Origin: Mycolicibacterium aurum
GTDB taxonomy: Bacteria; Actinomycetota; Actinomycetes; Mycobacteriales; Mycobacteriaceae
Assembly: GCF_900637195.1 (NCBI RefSeq)
Contig: NZ_LR134356.1
Span: forward strand, 3,720,001 to 3,784,000
Direction: 5' to 3'
Length of the DNA stretch: 64,000 bases
Shown here piece after piece: positions 36,487-45,458 of the stretch. Position 1 is the first letter of the stretch. Each line of letters begins with the position of its first letter. The position numbers and the translations under genes were made by a program. The notes under the pieces are model-generated. The model did no database searches and was not told the origin of the DNA. It saw only the letters and a list, made by a program, of their open reading frames with translations.

Positions 36487-37575
36487 ATGATGGCTGAATC
36501 GAGCATCGTCGTGCGGCCGGAGCCGAGGGACAGCGGTTCCTACAGCGCCGCTTCGCGACTGCAGGCCGCAGGCCTGGCTGCCGCGATCGCCGTCTTCGAG
36601 CGGGCGGCCGCCGCGGTACCGCTCCCGGCTGCACCGCAACCTATCGTCATCGCCGACTACGGCGCGGCCAACGGCCTGAACTCACTGCTGCCGATCGGTG
36701 CCGCAATCGCAGTACTGCGCACGCGAACCCGTCCCGAGCATTCGGTTCTGGTGGCTCACACCGACCGGCCGGACAACGATTTCACCGAGCTGTTCCGCAC
36801 GCTGGAAAGCGATCCCGACACATACCTGGACAAAGATCGGGCCACGTTCGCCTCGGCGGTGGGTCGCTCGTTCTACTCCCAGATCCTGCCGTCGAACAGC
36901 GTTAACCTCGGCTGGAGTTCCTGGGCCATCCACTGGTTGAGCCGGGTCCCGTGCAGCATCGACGGCCACATCCAGGTCGACTACTGCACCGACGACAGCG
37001 TTCGCGCGGCGTATGCCAAGCAGGCCGCGCACGACTGGCACGAGTTCGTCGCCTTCCGCGGTCGCGAGCTGTGTCCCGGTGGCCGGCTGGTCGTGATGAC
37101 CATGGCGATCGGCGAAGACGGCGAGTTCGGCTACCGCCCACTGCTGTCCGCGCTCGTCGACGCACTCGACGAGGTGGCCGCCGCCGGATTGCTGACCGAT
37201 GACGAGATGTCCCGAATGTGTATCCCGACGGTCGGGCGGCGCGTCGGTGACTTCGCGGCTCCCTTCGCCCCCTCCGGCCGGTTCGAGGGACTCGACATCG
37301 AGCACCTGGACGTGTTCGACGCCGACGACCGTTTCTGGAACCGATATCAGATCGACAAGGATGCAAGGGCTTTCGGGCAGCGGTGGGCCGAATTCGCCCG
37401 CGCCTCAGTCTTCCCGGCGCTGTTGATGGCGCTGGACAACGGGGCCATGGATCCGCGCGCGCCGGAGTTCTTCGATCGCCTCGAAGCCGGTGTCGCGACG
37501 CGTCTTGCCGCCGCGCCGGAGAAGATGCAGATCCCGCTCGCGCACGTGGTTCTGCACAAACGCCCGAAGAGGTAG
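36487..37575 (+). CDS. SABATH-family SAM-dependent carboxyl methyltransferase-like protein
   Basis: The 362-residue protein matches the plant-type SABATH (salicylate/benzoate/jasmonate carboxyl methyltransferase) pattern: SGSYSAASRLQAAG at the N-terminus in place of SYAKNS, IVIADYGAANGLNSLLPI as SAM motif I (about residues 53-70), and NSVNLGWSSWAIHWLSRVP, the family substrate/SAM loop. LCPGGRLVVMTMAIGED and a late ALLMALDNGAMD block follow. It would methylate a carboxylic acid, but the acid is unknown. A TACCGT box 8 bases before ATG 36487 implies leaderless transcription; a second ATG follows immediately. An ECF sigma remnant follows on the opposite strand. Confidence 0.82.
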   Translation: MMAESSIVVRPEPRDSGSYSAASRLQAAGLAAAIAVFERAAAAVPLPAAPQPIVIADYGAANGLNSLLPIGAAIAVLRTRTRPEHSVLVAHTDRPDNDFTELFRTLESDPDTYLDKDRATFASAVGRSFYSQILPSNSVNLGWSSWAIHWLSRVPCSIDGHIQVDYCTDDSVRAAYAKQAAHDWHEFVAFRGRELCPGGRLVVMTMAIGEDGEFGYRPLLSALVDALDEVAAAGLLTDDEMSRMCIPTVGRRVGDFAAPFAPSGRFEGLDIEHLDVFDADDRFWNRYQIDKDARAFGQRWAEFARASVFPALLMALDNGAMDPRAPEFFDRLEAGVATRLAAAPEKMQIPLAHVVLHKRPKR

Positions 37576-37589
37576 GGTCTGCGTGTTCT

Positions 37590-37757
37590 GCACGCGGGCG
37601 ATCGCCAGCCGGTACCGGGCGGCAGCCTCGGCGTTGCGGCCCAGCCGGCGCAGCAGGTCGGCCCACACGGCGGGCAGCGCGTGGCCCTCGGACACACGCA
37701 GACCCGGCGTCACCTGCAGCGCAGACTCGACGAGGTTGTCGACCGCCACCCACCGCG
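37590..37757 (-). pseudogene. Remnant of an ECF-type RNA polymerase sigma factor (C-terminal fragment)
   Basis: On the minus strand the gap between the SABATH gene and the dehydrogenase gene encodes VAVDNLVESALQVTPGLRVS followed by HALPAVWADLLRRLGRNAEA and ARYRLAIARVQN. The last two blocks are the typical helical C-terminal extension of SigI/SigJ-type ECF sigma factors with the DUF6596 domain (pattern AxLLRRLGRxxEAxAxYxxAxxLxxN). The sigma2 and sigma4 DNA-binding regions and a start codon are absent, and the frame runs past the SABATH stop without closing sensibly. This is a truncated relic, probably left by a deletion that brought the dehydrogenase gene here. Confidence 0.5.
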
Positions 37758-38849
37758 CTAACGGATGGTGCCGGCCCCGGGAATCAGCGGTAGGTCCAGG
37801 GCGGTGACCCAGCCGGGTGAGAGGTCGTTGACGGCCGGCACCGCGTTGAGTGCGCGCAGGCCGGTGGCCAGGCATCCGGCCGCCGCCGCGTCGCGGCCCG
37901 AACCGTCGGTGAATCGGAAGGCCGTCTCCTGGAAGATGCTCGGGGTGCCTTCGATGTCGACGCGGTATACGTCGTTCTCGTTGCCCGAGGGCCAGTCCGG
38001 CGCGGCATCGTTGCCGATGCGGTTGACGTGCTCGAGCTGGATGCGGTTCTCGCCCTGATACAACCCGTTGATGGTGAACCGGACGGCAGCGACATTGCCA
38101 GGCGCGATGACGCCCTTGGCGGTCTTGCGCTCGTCCGGGGTCACCCACTTCTCCCACGTGGTGGTGATCTCGTCGAGCATGATGCCCGCAGCGTGCGCGA
38201 TCATCGGAACCGTTGCGCCCCAGGCAAATACCAGGATATCGGAGTTCTCCAGCATCGGACGGTACTCAGGCGGCTTGCCGATGCCCATCTCTCTGTCGTA
38301 GTCGCCCTCGTAGTTGGTGTAGTCGAGCAGTTCCGACGCGCGCACCTTGCGGACCTCAGAGCACAGCCCCATCAACGTCATCGGGAACAGGTCGTTCGCG
38401 AAGCCGGGGTCGATGCCGGTGGTGAAGCACGACGACTCCCCCAGTTCGCAGGCCACCGTGATGGGTTCGATCCAGTTGGGCGGGTTGAGGTGCATGGTGG
38501 GCCAGATCCACGGCGTCATCGCGGTGGAGCACACGTCGATGCCCGCGCGAAGGAACCGGGTGATCAGCTCGATGTTGGCGTCGGCGTGTGCCGCGGTGGG
38601 CCCGTAGTGCACCAGCGCGTCGGGCTTGAGGTCGATCAGCGCATCGACGTCGTCGGTGGCGATCAGTCCGAGGCTGTGACCGAGCCCGCAGATCTCACCG
38701 ACGTCGCGGCCGGCCTTGTCGGGGTTGCTGACTCCGACGCCCACCAACTCGAACCTGGGGTGCTTGACCACCTCGGCGATCACCATCTTGCCGACGAAAC
38801 CGGTCCCCCAGATCACCACACGCTTCGGTTCGATTCCGATCATGCGCAT
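37758..38849 (-). CDS. DAP-dehydrogenase-like NAD(P)-dependent oxidoreductase
   Basis: The 363-residue protein has an N-terminal Rossmann fold (VVIWGTGFVGKMVIAEVV, about residues 10-27) and the C-terminal domain seen in dihydrodipicolinate reductase/2,4-diaminopentanoate dehydrogenase-like proteins. Characteristic blocks are HPRFELVGVGVSNPDKAGRD, PDALVHYGPTAAHADANIEL and SCFTTGIDPGFANDLFPMTL. Such proteins are numerous in mycobacteria, often near steroid or lipid catabolism genes, and mostly unassigned. A distant paralogue lies at 50052-51125. ATG 38849 or 38843 may be used. No partner gene is adjacent except the sigma relic. Confidence 0.8.
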   Translation of the reverse strand: MRMIGIEPKRVVIWGTGFVGKMVIAEVVKHPRFELVGVGVSNPDKAGRDVGEICGLGHSLGLIATDDVDALIDLKPDALVHYGPTAAHADANIELITRFLRAGIDVCSTAMTPWIWPTMHLNPPNWIEPITVACELGESSCFTTGIDPGFANDLFPMTLMGLCSEVRKVRASELLDYTNYEGDYDREMGIGKPPEYRPMLENSDILVFAWGATVPMIAHAAGIMLDEITTTWEKWVTPDERKTAKGVIAPGNVAAVRFTINGLYQGENRIQLEHVNRIGNDAAPDWPSGNENDVYRVDIEGTPSIFQETAFRFTDGSGRDAAAAGCLATGLRALNAVPAVNDLSPGWVTALDLPLIPGAGTIR

Positions 38850-38888
38850 GCCACCTATCGTCTCGTCGGGTCGGGTCGGGATGCGGCG

Positions 38889-39404
38889 TCAGAAGCAGCG
38901 TCGAAGGCCACCGGGCTCGCAGATCAGCGGGTACTGATCGATCGGGATCGGCCCGGGCTGCTTGAACGACAGGGTGAACGGAATGTCGATGATTCCCGGC
39001 GGCATGCCGCAGTTACCGGTGTGGGTGATGCTGCGAGTCCCTGAGGTCTCGTTGAACTTGACCACCTCGACCGTCGGCTCCCAGCTGCCGTCCGGGCACT
39101 GCATGCCCTCCTTCTTCGGCGTCGTGAAGCTCCACAACCCGCCGACCAGACGGGCGTCGCCGCCGGTCAACCCCGCCGACGGTGCCACGTGGAGCTGACA
39201 CCCGACGGGCAGGTACAGCGGCTCACGGAGATCGCCGACCACGGGCACGCATGACGGGTAGAAGGTCCAGGTCCCCGACTGGCCCTCGGACACGTAGTTG
39301 TAGACGCCTTCCATCACCGGGGTGTCAGCTTGGGCCGGGACAGCCGTGGCCACGGACCCACCGACGAGGACGGCGACCGCGGCCAGACCGCGCAGCATGC
39401 TCAT
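38889..39404 (-). CDS. Secreted hypothetical protein
   Basis: The 171-residue protein has a clear Sec signal peptide: MSMLRGLAAVAVLVGG, hydrophobic core, and an A-x-A site at VPAQA followed by DTPV. The mature part is beta-rich and contains six cysteines (in YPSCVPV, PVGCQLH, MQCPDGS, GNCGMPP, LICEPGG and the C-terminal RRCF), which suggests disulfide bonding. Phrases such as GVYNYVSEGQSGTWTFYPSC resemble a mycobacterial family of small exported proteins with no known role. It stands alone between the dehydrogenase and the divergent transporter operon. Confidence 0.82.
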   Translation of the reverse strand: MSMLRGLAAVAVLVGGSVATAVPAQADTPVMEGVYNYVSEGQSGTWTFYPSCVPVVGDLREPLYLPVGCQLHVAPSAGLTGGDARLVGGLWSFTTPKKEGMQCPDGSWEPTVEVVKFNETSGTRSITHTGNCGMPPGIIDIPFTLSFKQPGPIPIDQYPLICEPGGLRRCF

Positions 39405-39534
39405 GCCCCGCAGTATTTCAGCCGGAGGTGGACAAAGTCACGGGTTTGTCGTCTGCCGCGTGCCGACGGGTTTAGTCGCGCGGCGCATCCGGGTAGAGGA
39501 CCGGGAGCAGACTCGAGCTCCGGGGTGGTTGCAC

Positions 39535-41079
39535 ATGACGAGGACGGCGGCGGTGTACACCGCTGTCCTCGCCATCTGCGCAGTAGTTGCCGCAGGATGC
39601 TCCACCGGGCAGCGCGTCGATCTGGGCGACGGAGCGTCCGGTTCGCTGGTGGCGGCCATCGCGGGTGAACCCGATCAGCTCGACCCGCACAAGACCACGG
39701 CCTACTTCTCGTTCGAGGTGCTGGAGAACGTATTCGACACACTGGTCGAACCAGACGAGAACCTGCAGATGCAACCCGCGCTGGCCGAGTCGTGGGAGAC
39801 CAGCGCGGACGAGCTGACCTGGACTTTCCACCTGCGGCCCGGCGTCACGTTCCACGACGGCACCCGGCTCACCGCCGACGACGTCGTCTACTCCTACCGC
39901 CGCATCATCGACGAGCAGCTGGCGAACTCCGACAAATTCAGTTCCGTGCAGTCGGTCGAGGCCACCGACCCGGCCACTGTGGTGATCCGGGTGGACCGGC
40001 CCACCCCGAACATGTTGACCAACATCGGCGGTTTCAAAGGCATGGCCATCGTGTCACGCGCGAATGTGGAGATCGGTCAGATAGCCACGCATCCCGTCGG
40101 GACCGGACCGTTCGAATTCATCGGCCAGAAGAGCGGCGACTCGATCTCCTTGGGCGCCAACCCGAACTACTGGGGTGGCGAACCCGACATCTCGGGGGTG
40201 ACCTTCCGTTTCATCTCGGAACCGTCCACGGCGCTGTCGGCGTTGCAGGCCGGCGAGGTCGACTGGACCGACTCCGTCCCTCCGCAACGCGTCGCACAAC
40301 TCGGCAGTGACGACTCGCTGCACCTGGCGGTCACCCCCAGCAACGACTACTGGTACCTCGCGCTGAACGAGGCGCGGGAACCGTGGAACGACGTGCGGGT
40401 GCGGCAGGCGATCGCCTACGCCGTCGACCGCGAGGCGATCGTGCAGGCGACCAGCTACGGCACCGCGGCGGCGAACCAGCTTGCGATACCGGAGGGCAAT
40501 CCGTGGTTCACGCGCTACGACAGGTACCGCGAAGACGGCGAAGCGGGCCTGGAGACAGCGCGAAACCTGCTGCGGGAGGCCGGTGCCGAGCCGCGCAACC
40601 TCGACATGCTGGTCACCACGGAATATCCCGAGACCGTCACCGCGGCGCAGATCATCGCCGACAATCTTGCGCCGCTGGGCATTTCGGTCAACATCCGGAC
40701 TGTCGACTTCGCCACCTGGCTCGACGAACAGAACTCCGGCAACTTCGACATGCTGATGATGGGGTGGCTGGGCAACATCGATCCCGATGACTTCTACTAT
40801 GCGCAGCACCACACCGACGGGACGAGCAACGCCCAGAAGTTCTCCGACCCCGAGGTCGACCGGCTGCTCGACGCGGGACGCGTCGAGACCGACGAGAACG
40901 CCCGCAAGGACGTCTACGCCAAGGCGGCGACGTTGATCGCCGACGAGGTCAGCTACGTCTACCTGTACAACCCGTCGGTGATCCAGGCGTGGAATCCGGC
41001 GTTGTCCGGCTATGACGCTCGACGCGATGGCGCGGTCCGATTCCGCGACGCGACGTTGAACGCGGACGGCGGTGCGTAG
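39535..41079 (+). CDS. ABC transporter substrate-binding lipoprotein (oligopeptide/dipeptide type)
   Basis: The 514-residue SBP_bac_5 family protein has a lipoprotein signal (VYTAVLAICAVVAAGCST, lipidated Cys near residue 22) and the family motifs GEPDQLDPHKTTAYFSFEV, ALAESWETSADELTWTFHLR, FHDGTRLTADDVVYSYRRI and DVRVRQAIAYAVDREAIV. These proteins capture peptides, nickel or other solutes outside the membrane. It begins a compact operon of SBP, two permeases and a double ATPase with no gap to the next start codon. Substrate is not assignable from sequence alone. Confidence 0.92.
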   Translation: MTRTAAVYTAVLAICAVVAAGCSTGQRVDLGDGASGSLVAAIAGEPDQLDPHKTTAYFSFEVLENVFDTLVEPDENLQMQPALAESWETSADELTWTFHLRPGVTFHDGTRLTADDVVYSYRRIIDEQLANSDKFSSVQSVEATDPATVVIRVDRPTPNMLTNIGGFKGMAIVSRANVEIGQIATHPVGTGPFEFIGQKSGDSISLGANPNYWGGEPDISGVTFRFISEPSTALSALQAGEVDWTDSVPPQRVAQLGSDDSLHLAVTPSNDYWYLALNEAREPWNDVRVRQAIAYAVDREAIVQATSYGTAAANQLAIPEGNPWFTRYDRYREDGEAGLETARNLLREAGAEPRNLDMLVTTEYPETVTAAQIIADNLAPLGISVNIRTVDFATWLDEQNSGNFDMLMMGWLGNIDPDDFYYAQHHTDGTSNAQKFSDPEVDRLLDAGRVETDENARKDVYAKAATLIADEVSYVYLYNPSVIQAWNPALSGYDARRDGAVRFRDATLNADGGA

Positions 41080-42036
41080 GTGACCAATCCGATCCTCCGA
41101 TTCGTCCTGCGCCGGCTGCTGTATTCCGCGGTCGTGCTGTTCGGGGTCCTGATCGTCGTGTTCGCTCTGGTGCACCTGGTGCCCGGCGACCCGGTGAGGA
41201 TCGCCCTGGGCACCCGGTATACCCCCGAAGCCTATGAAGCACTGCGCACGGCAAGCGGTCTCGACCGTCCCCTGGTGTCACAGTTCTTCGGCTATATCGG
41301 CTCGGCACTCACCGGCGATCTCGGTGTCAGCTTCCGCAACGGTGACCCGGTCACGCTGACACTGCTGGAGCGACTGCCCGCCACGTTGTCGCTGGGCTTC
41401 GCCGGCATTGTCATCGCCCTGGTGATCGCCCTGCCTGCCGGCATCTACTCGGCGCTGCGCGAAGGCCGGGTCAGCGACGCGCTCGTGCGGGTCACCAGTC
41501 AGTTCGGGGTCTCGATACCGGACTTCTGGCTGGGGATCCTGCTGATCGCGCTGTTCTCGACGGTGCTCGGCTGGCTTCCCACCTCGGGCTACCGACCCCT
41601 GTTCGAGGATCCGGCCGGATGGCTGCGGCACATCATCCTGCCCGGCCTCACCGTCGGCGTCGTCGCCGCGGCGATCATGACCCGCTACGTCCGGTCCGCG
41701 GTGCTCGACGTCGCCGCCATGGGGTACGTGCGCACCGCCCGGTCGAAAGGCCTGTCCCCGCGCGTGGTGACCTTCCGGCACACCGTCCGCAATGCATTGG
41801 TGCCGATCCTGACGATCACCGGCATCCAGCTCGCCACCCTGCTCGGCGGAGTGATCGTCGTCGAGGTGGTCTTCGCCTGGCCCGGCCTGGGCCGCTTGGT
41901 CTTCAATGCCGTCGCCGCTCGCGACTACCCCCTCATCCAGGGCGCCGTGCTACTCATCGCAGCCCTGTTCCTGGCGATCAACCTGCTCGTCGATGTGCTC
42001 TACGCCGTCGCAGACCCGAGGATCCGGCTGGGATGA
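41080..42036 (+). CDS. ABC transporter permease, DppB/OppB type
   Basis: The 318-residue inner-membrane protein has six predicted helices and the DppB family opening ILRFVLRRLLYSAVVLFGVL, the LVPGDPVRIALGTRY loop, and the EAA-type coupling motif region MGYVRTARSKGLSPRVVTFRH that contacts the ATPase. The GTG start directly follows the TAG of the binding-protein gene. It pairs with the next permease to form the membrane channel. Confidence 0.93.
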   Translation: MTNPILRFVLRRLLYSAVVLFGVLIVVFALVHLVPGDPVRIALGTRYTPEAYEALRTASGLDRPLVSQFFGYIGSALTGDLGVSFRNGDPVTLTLLERLPATLSLGFAGIVIALVIALPAGIYSALREGRVSDALVRVTSQFGVSIPDFWLGILLIALFSTVLGWLPTSGYRPLFEDPAGWLRHIILPGLTVGVVAAAIMTRYVRSAVLDVAAMGYVRTARSKGLSPRVVTFRHTVRNALVPILTITGIQLATLLGGVIVVEVVFAWPGLGRLVFNAVAARDYPLIQGAVLLIAALFLAINLLVDVLYAVADPRIRLG

Positions 42037-42920
42037 CGACCGTGAACACCGAAGAGTCCGGGCGGCTGTCGTCATGGCGGCTGCTGGCGCGCAACCCGGT
42101 GACTCTGCTGAGCACGCTCGTGCTGATCCTCGTCGCTGTCGTTGCGGTCTCGGCGACGTGGATCGCCCCGTACGGCATCAACGATGTCGATGTGCCCAAC
42201 GCGTTGCAGCCGCCGGGCGGCGCTCACTGGTTCGGCACTGACGAGCTGGGCCGTGACGTGCTGTCGCGCGTGCTTGTCGCCATCCAGGCGTCCATGCGGA
42301 TCGCGGTGGTGAGCGTGACGTTCGCCGTGGTCGTGGGGGTGGCCGTCGGCGTCGTCGCCGGGTATCGCGGTGGCTGGCTGGACACCGCGCTGATGCGGGT
42401 GGTCGACGTGATGTTCGCGTTCCCGGTGCTGCTGCTCGCGCTCGCGGTGGTCGCCATCCTCGGGCCGGGGGTGACGACGACCATGCTGGCGATCGGCATC
42501 GTGTACACACCGATCTTCGCGCGGGTGTCCCGCGCGAGCACGCTGGGCGTGCGCACCGAACCGTACGTATCGGCGTCCCGCGCGATGGGCACCGGAGACG
42601 TGTACATCCTGCGCCGGCACATCCTGCCGAACATCGCCGGGCCACTCATCGTGCAGACCTCGCTGTCGTTGGCGTTCGCCATCCTCTCCGAGGCGGCACT
42701 GTCGTTCCTGGGCTTGGGAATTCAACCTCCCGAACCCTCGCTGGGGCGGATGATCTTCGATTCGCAAGGCTTTGTCACGATGGCCTGGTGGATGGCCGTG
42801 TTCCCCGGCGCCGCGATCTTCGTCATCGTGCTGGCGTTCAACCTGTTCGGCGACGGCCTGCGCGACGTCCTCGATCCCAAGCACCGCACCGCCATCGAAG
42901 CCAGGAGGCGCGACCGGTGA
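42033..42920 (+). CDS. ABC transporter permease, DppC/OppC type
   Basis: The 295-residue permease has the DppC N-terminal domain (LARNPVTLLSTLVLILVAVV), the signature HWFGTDELGRDVLSRVLVA, and the EAA loop EPYVSASRAMGTGDVYILRR before HILPNIAGPLIVQTSLSLAF. Its ATG overlaps the previous stop (ATGA) and its stop overlaps the ATPase start (GTGA), so the operon is translationally coupled throughout. Confidence 0.93.
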   Translation: MTTVNTEESGRLSSWRLLARNPVTLLSTLVLILVAVVAVSATWIAPYGINDVDVPNALQPPGGAHWFGTDELGRDVLSRVLVAIQASMRIAVVSVTFAVVVGVAVGVVAGYRGGWLDTALMRVVDVMFAFPVLLLALAVVAILGPGVTTTMLAIGIVYTPIFARVSRASTLGVRTEPYVSASRAMGTGDVYILRRHILPNIAGPLIVQTSLSLAFAILSEAALSFLGLGIQPPEPSLGRMIFDSQGFVTMAWWMAVFPGAAIFVIVLAFNLFGDGLRDVLDPKHRTAIEARRRDR

Positions 42921-44548
42921 CCGTTCTCGACGTCAGGGACCTGAGCGTGCGTATCGGTGCACGCAGCATCGTCGACAACGTGTCGTTCGACGTCGAGAGG
43001 GAGAAGACGGTCGGCATTGTCGGCGAGTCGGGGTCGGGCAAGACCATGACCGTGCTGGCTGCCACCGGTCTGCTCGACGCGCCGGGAGCGCGCGTCAGCG
43101 GCACGAGCACGCTCACCGGCGGACCCGACGGCGACCCGGTCCACTTAGTCGGCGCCACTGCGCGTGTGTTGCGCAGCGTTCACGGGGCGCGCATCGGGTT
43201 CGTCTTCCAGGACCCCGGCACCTCGTTGAACCCGCTGTTGACGCTGGAACGCCAGATCACCGAATCGCTTGAGACACATCGTCGTATGACGCGGCGCACC
43301 GCCAACAGTCGTGCGCTCGAACTGCTCGAGGCGGTCGGCCTGCCCGACCCACAGATGCGCCTGCATGCTTACCCGCACCAGCTCTCCGGCGGGCAGCGTC
43401 AGCGTGTGATGATTGCGATCGCTCTGGCATGTGACCCGGAGCTGTTGATCGCCGACGAACCCACCACCGCGCTGGACGTGACGACACAGGCACAGATCAT
43501 CGACCTGGTGCGGGCGCTGCAGCGCGATTTCGGTACGGCCGTCGTGTGGATCAGCCACGACCTCGGGGTGGTCGGTCAGGTCGCCGACGACGTGACGGTG
43601 CTGCGCAACGGCGCGGTGGTGGAACAGGCCCCGATCATGGACGTCTTCGACCGACCACGCGAGGAGTACACGCGCGACCTGCTGGCCGCCCGCCCGGTGC
43701 TCGACCGGACGGGTCCGCCCTCCGTCGAGGATGCCGAGACGCTGCTCCAGGTCGACGGGCTCGACGTCCGGTTCGCGGTCTCGACTCCCGTGGGCCGTTC
43801 GACGGTGCATGCGGTGAAGGATGTGAGCTTCCAGATCCGGCGCGGCACAACCCTGGGCCTCGTCGGCGAATCCGGATCGGGAAAGTCGACGGTCGCGGCG
43901 GCGCTGACGGGGCTGGTGAAGCCCGACTCCGGTACGGCGACACTGGCCGGTGCAGATGTCCTGCATGTCAAAGGCGCCGCCGCCAAGGGCATTCGCCGGC
44001 GAATCGGCATGGTGTTCCAGGATCCGTTCGCATCGTTGAATCCGCGTGCCCGGGTGGACAGTTCGATCGCGGAACCACTGCTGGTGCACAAATTGGTGGA
44101 CGGCAAAGAGGCCCACGGACGCCGCGTCGAAGAGCTGATCGACCTCGTGGGACTTCCGGCCGAGTTCGCGCAGCGCTACCCGCATGAGCTCTCCGGCGGG
44201 CAGCGGCAGCGCATCAGCATTGCCCGCGCCCTGGCCGCAGAACCGGATCTGTTGATCCTGGACGAGGCGACGGCGTCGTTGGACGTGTCGGTGCAGGCTC
44301 GGGTGCTCGATCTGCTGTCACGGCTGCAGGCCGAGCTGGGCCTGACGTATCTGCTGATCGGTCACGATCTGGCCGTCATCCGCCAGCTCAGCCATGAGGT
44401 CCTCGTGATGCGCGACGGTGTCGTCGTCGAAAATCGCTCGTCCGACGAGCTTTTCGCCGCACCTCAGCAGGAGTACACGCGCGCGCTGCTCGCCGCAGTC
44501 CCGCCTGTGCGCCCGCGAGCCGCCACAGGACCGCCCACCGCCGTCTGA
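42917..44548 (+). CDS. ABC transporter ATP-binding protein with two fused ATPase domains (DppD-DppF type)
   Basis: The 543-residue protein fuses two nucleotide-binding domains. The first has Walker A GESGSGKT at residues 36-43, signature LSGGQRQRVMIAIALA and Walker B LLIADEPTTALD. The second has Walker A GESGSGKS at 317-324, LSGGQRQRISIARALA and LLILDEATASLD. Each ends in the oligopeptide-type C-terminal tail (YTRDLLAARP and YTRALLAAVPP). A fused DppD-DppF makes the ATPase heterodimer a single chain and completes a four-gene importer. Expected at the cytoplasmic face of the membrane. Confidence 0.94.
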   Translation: MTVLDVRDLSVRIGARSIVDNVSFDVEREKTVGIVGESGSGKTMTVLAATGLLDAPGARVSGTSTLTGGPDGDPVHLVGATARVLRSVHGARIGFVFQDPGTSLNPLLTLERQITESLETHRRMTRRTANSRALELLEAVGLPDPQMRLHAYPHQLSGGQRQRVMIAIALACDPELLIADEPTTALDVTTQAQIIDLVRALQRDFGTAVVWISHDLGVVGQVADDVTVLRNGAVVEQAPIMDVFDRPREEYTRDLLAARPVLDRTGPPSVEDAETLLQVDGLDVRFAVSTPVGRSTVHAVKDVSFQIRRGTTLGLVGESGSGKSTVAAALTGLVKPDSGTATLAGADVLHVKGAAAKGIRRRIGMVFQDPFASLNPRARVDSSIAEPLLVHKLVDGKEAHGRRVEELIDLVGLPAEFAQRYPHELSGGQRQRISIARALAAEPDLLILDEATASLDVSVQARVLDLLSRLQAELGLTYLLIGHDLAVIRQLSHEVLVMRDGVVVENRSSDELFAAPQQEYTRALLAAVPPVRPRAATGPPTAV

Positions 44549-44579
44549 CCGGCGTCAGGCCCGTGAGAAAGTCGTGGGC

Positions 44580-45320
44580 ATGAATCAGCTGAGCGGCAAG
44601 GTCGCATTGGTCACGGGGGCGTCGGCAGGTCTGGGAGCGGCTACGGCCAGACTGTTCGCCGAACGGGGTGCCACCGTGTTCGGCATCGCACGGGACGCAG
44701 AGCGCATGGCCGAGGTGTTCGCCGACATCCCCGGCGGGAGTTACTCATCGGTAGATGTCACCTCACCCGCCGCGTGTGCACAGGCGGTCAGCGATTGCGT
44801 CGCCACGTTCGGCAGGCTCGACGTCCTGGCCAACATCGCCGGATTCCACAAGATGCGGCACACGGTCACGATGACCGACGACGACTGGGCGATGGATCTG
44901 TCGGTGAACCTGAACGGTCCGTTCTACCTCTGCCGCGCCGCATTGCCCCACTTGCTGGAGACGGGCGGCAACATTGTCAACGTCGCATCGATCGCCGGGG
45001 TCGAAGGGGAGGTCTACTCGGCCGGCTACTGTGCCGCCAAGCACGGACTGATCGGGCTGACCCGGGCGCTGGCCATCGAGTTCACCAAGGAGAAGGTTCG
45101 AGTCAACGCAATCTGTCCCGGCGGAATGCCGACCGCGCAGAGCACCGAGTTCGAGGCGCCGGAGAATGCCGACTGGGACCTGATCATGCGCATCGCTTCC
45201 CCGCGCGGCTTCATGGAGACCGAGGACGTCGCCAAGACGATCGCGTTCCTGGCGAGCGATGATGCCGCGGCGATCCACGGAGCGGTCTACCGGGTCGACA
45301 ACGGCAAGGGCGCCGGCTGA
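44580..45320 (+). CDS. Short-chain dehydrogenase/reductase (SDR)
   Basis: The 246-residue classical SDR has the NAD(P)-binding TGASAGLGAATARLF (about residues 12-26), the structural NIAGFHK (in place of NNAG), catalytic Ser in VASIAGVEGE, and YCAAKHGLIGL with the Tyr-Lys pair. The C-terminal PGGMPTAQSTEF resembles cyclohexanol or 3-oxoacyl reductases acting on small alcohols. It starts 31 bp after the transporter operon and may be its last gene. A palindromic operator candidate (45333-45346) lies 12 bp after the stop. Confidence 0.9.
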   Translation: MNQLSGKVALVTGASAGLGAATARLFAERGATVFGIARDAERMAEVFADIPGGSYSSVDVTSPAACAQAVSDCVATFGRLDVLANIAGFHKMRHTVTMTDDDWAMDLSVNLNGPFYLCRAALPHLLETGGNIVNVASIAGVEGEVYSAGYCAAKHGLIGLTRALAIEFTKEKVRVNAICPGGMPTAQSTEFEAPENADWDLIMRIASPRGFMETEDVAKTIAFLASDDAAAIHGAVYRVDNGKGAG

Positions 45321-45332
45321 CCCACGCCCTGA

Positions 45333-45346
45333 TGGACATCTGTCCA
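45333..45346. promoter_or_regulatory. Palindrome TGGACA-TC-TGTCCA (copy 1)
   Basis: Perfect 6-bp arms with two central bases, 12 bp after the SDR stop. It matches the core of the copy at 45487-45502, 154 bp downstream. Two copies of one palindrome in the same gap suggest binding sites for a dimeric repressor of TetR or FadR type; the regulator is not identified. Confidence 0.55.
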
Positions 45347-45458
45347 CTATTACGCCTTCTGACGCTGCTCATCGTCTCCGCGGTGGCGTAGCAACGAGCT
45401 CGGCCGGCCGCCAGGCGGGTGACCGATATGGCTGGCCAGAACACTTCTCGTCCATGAA

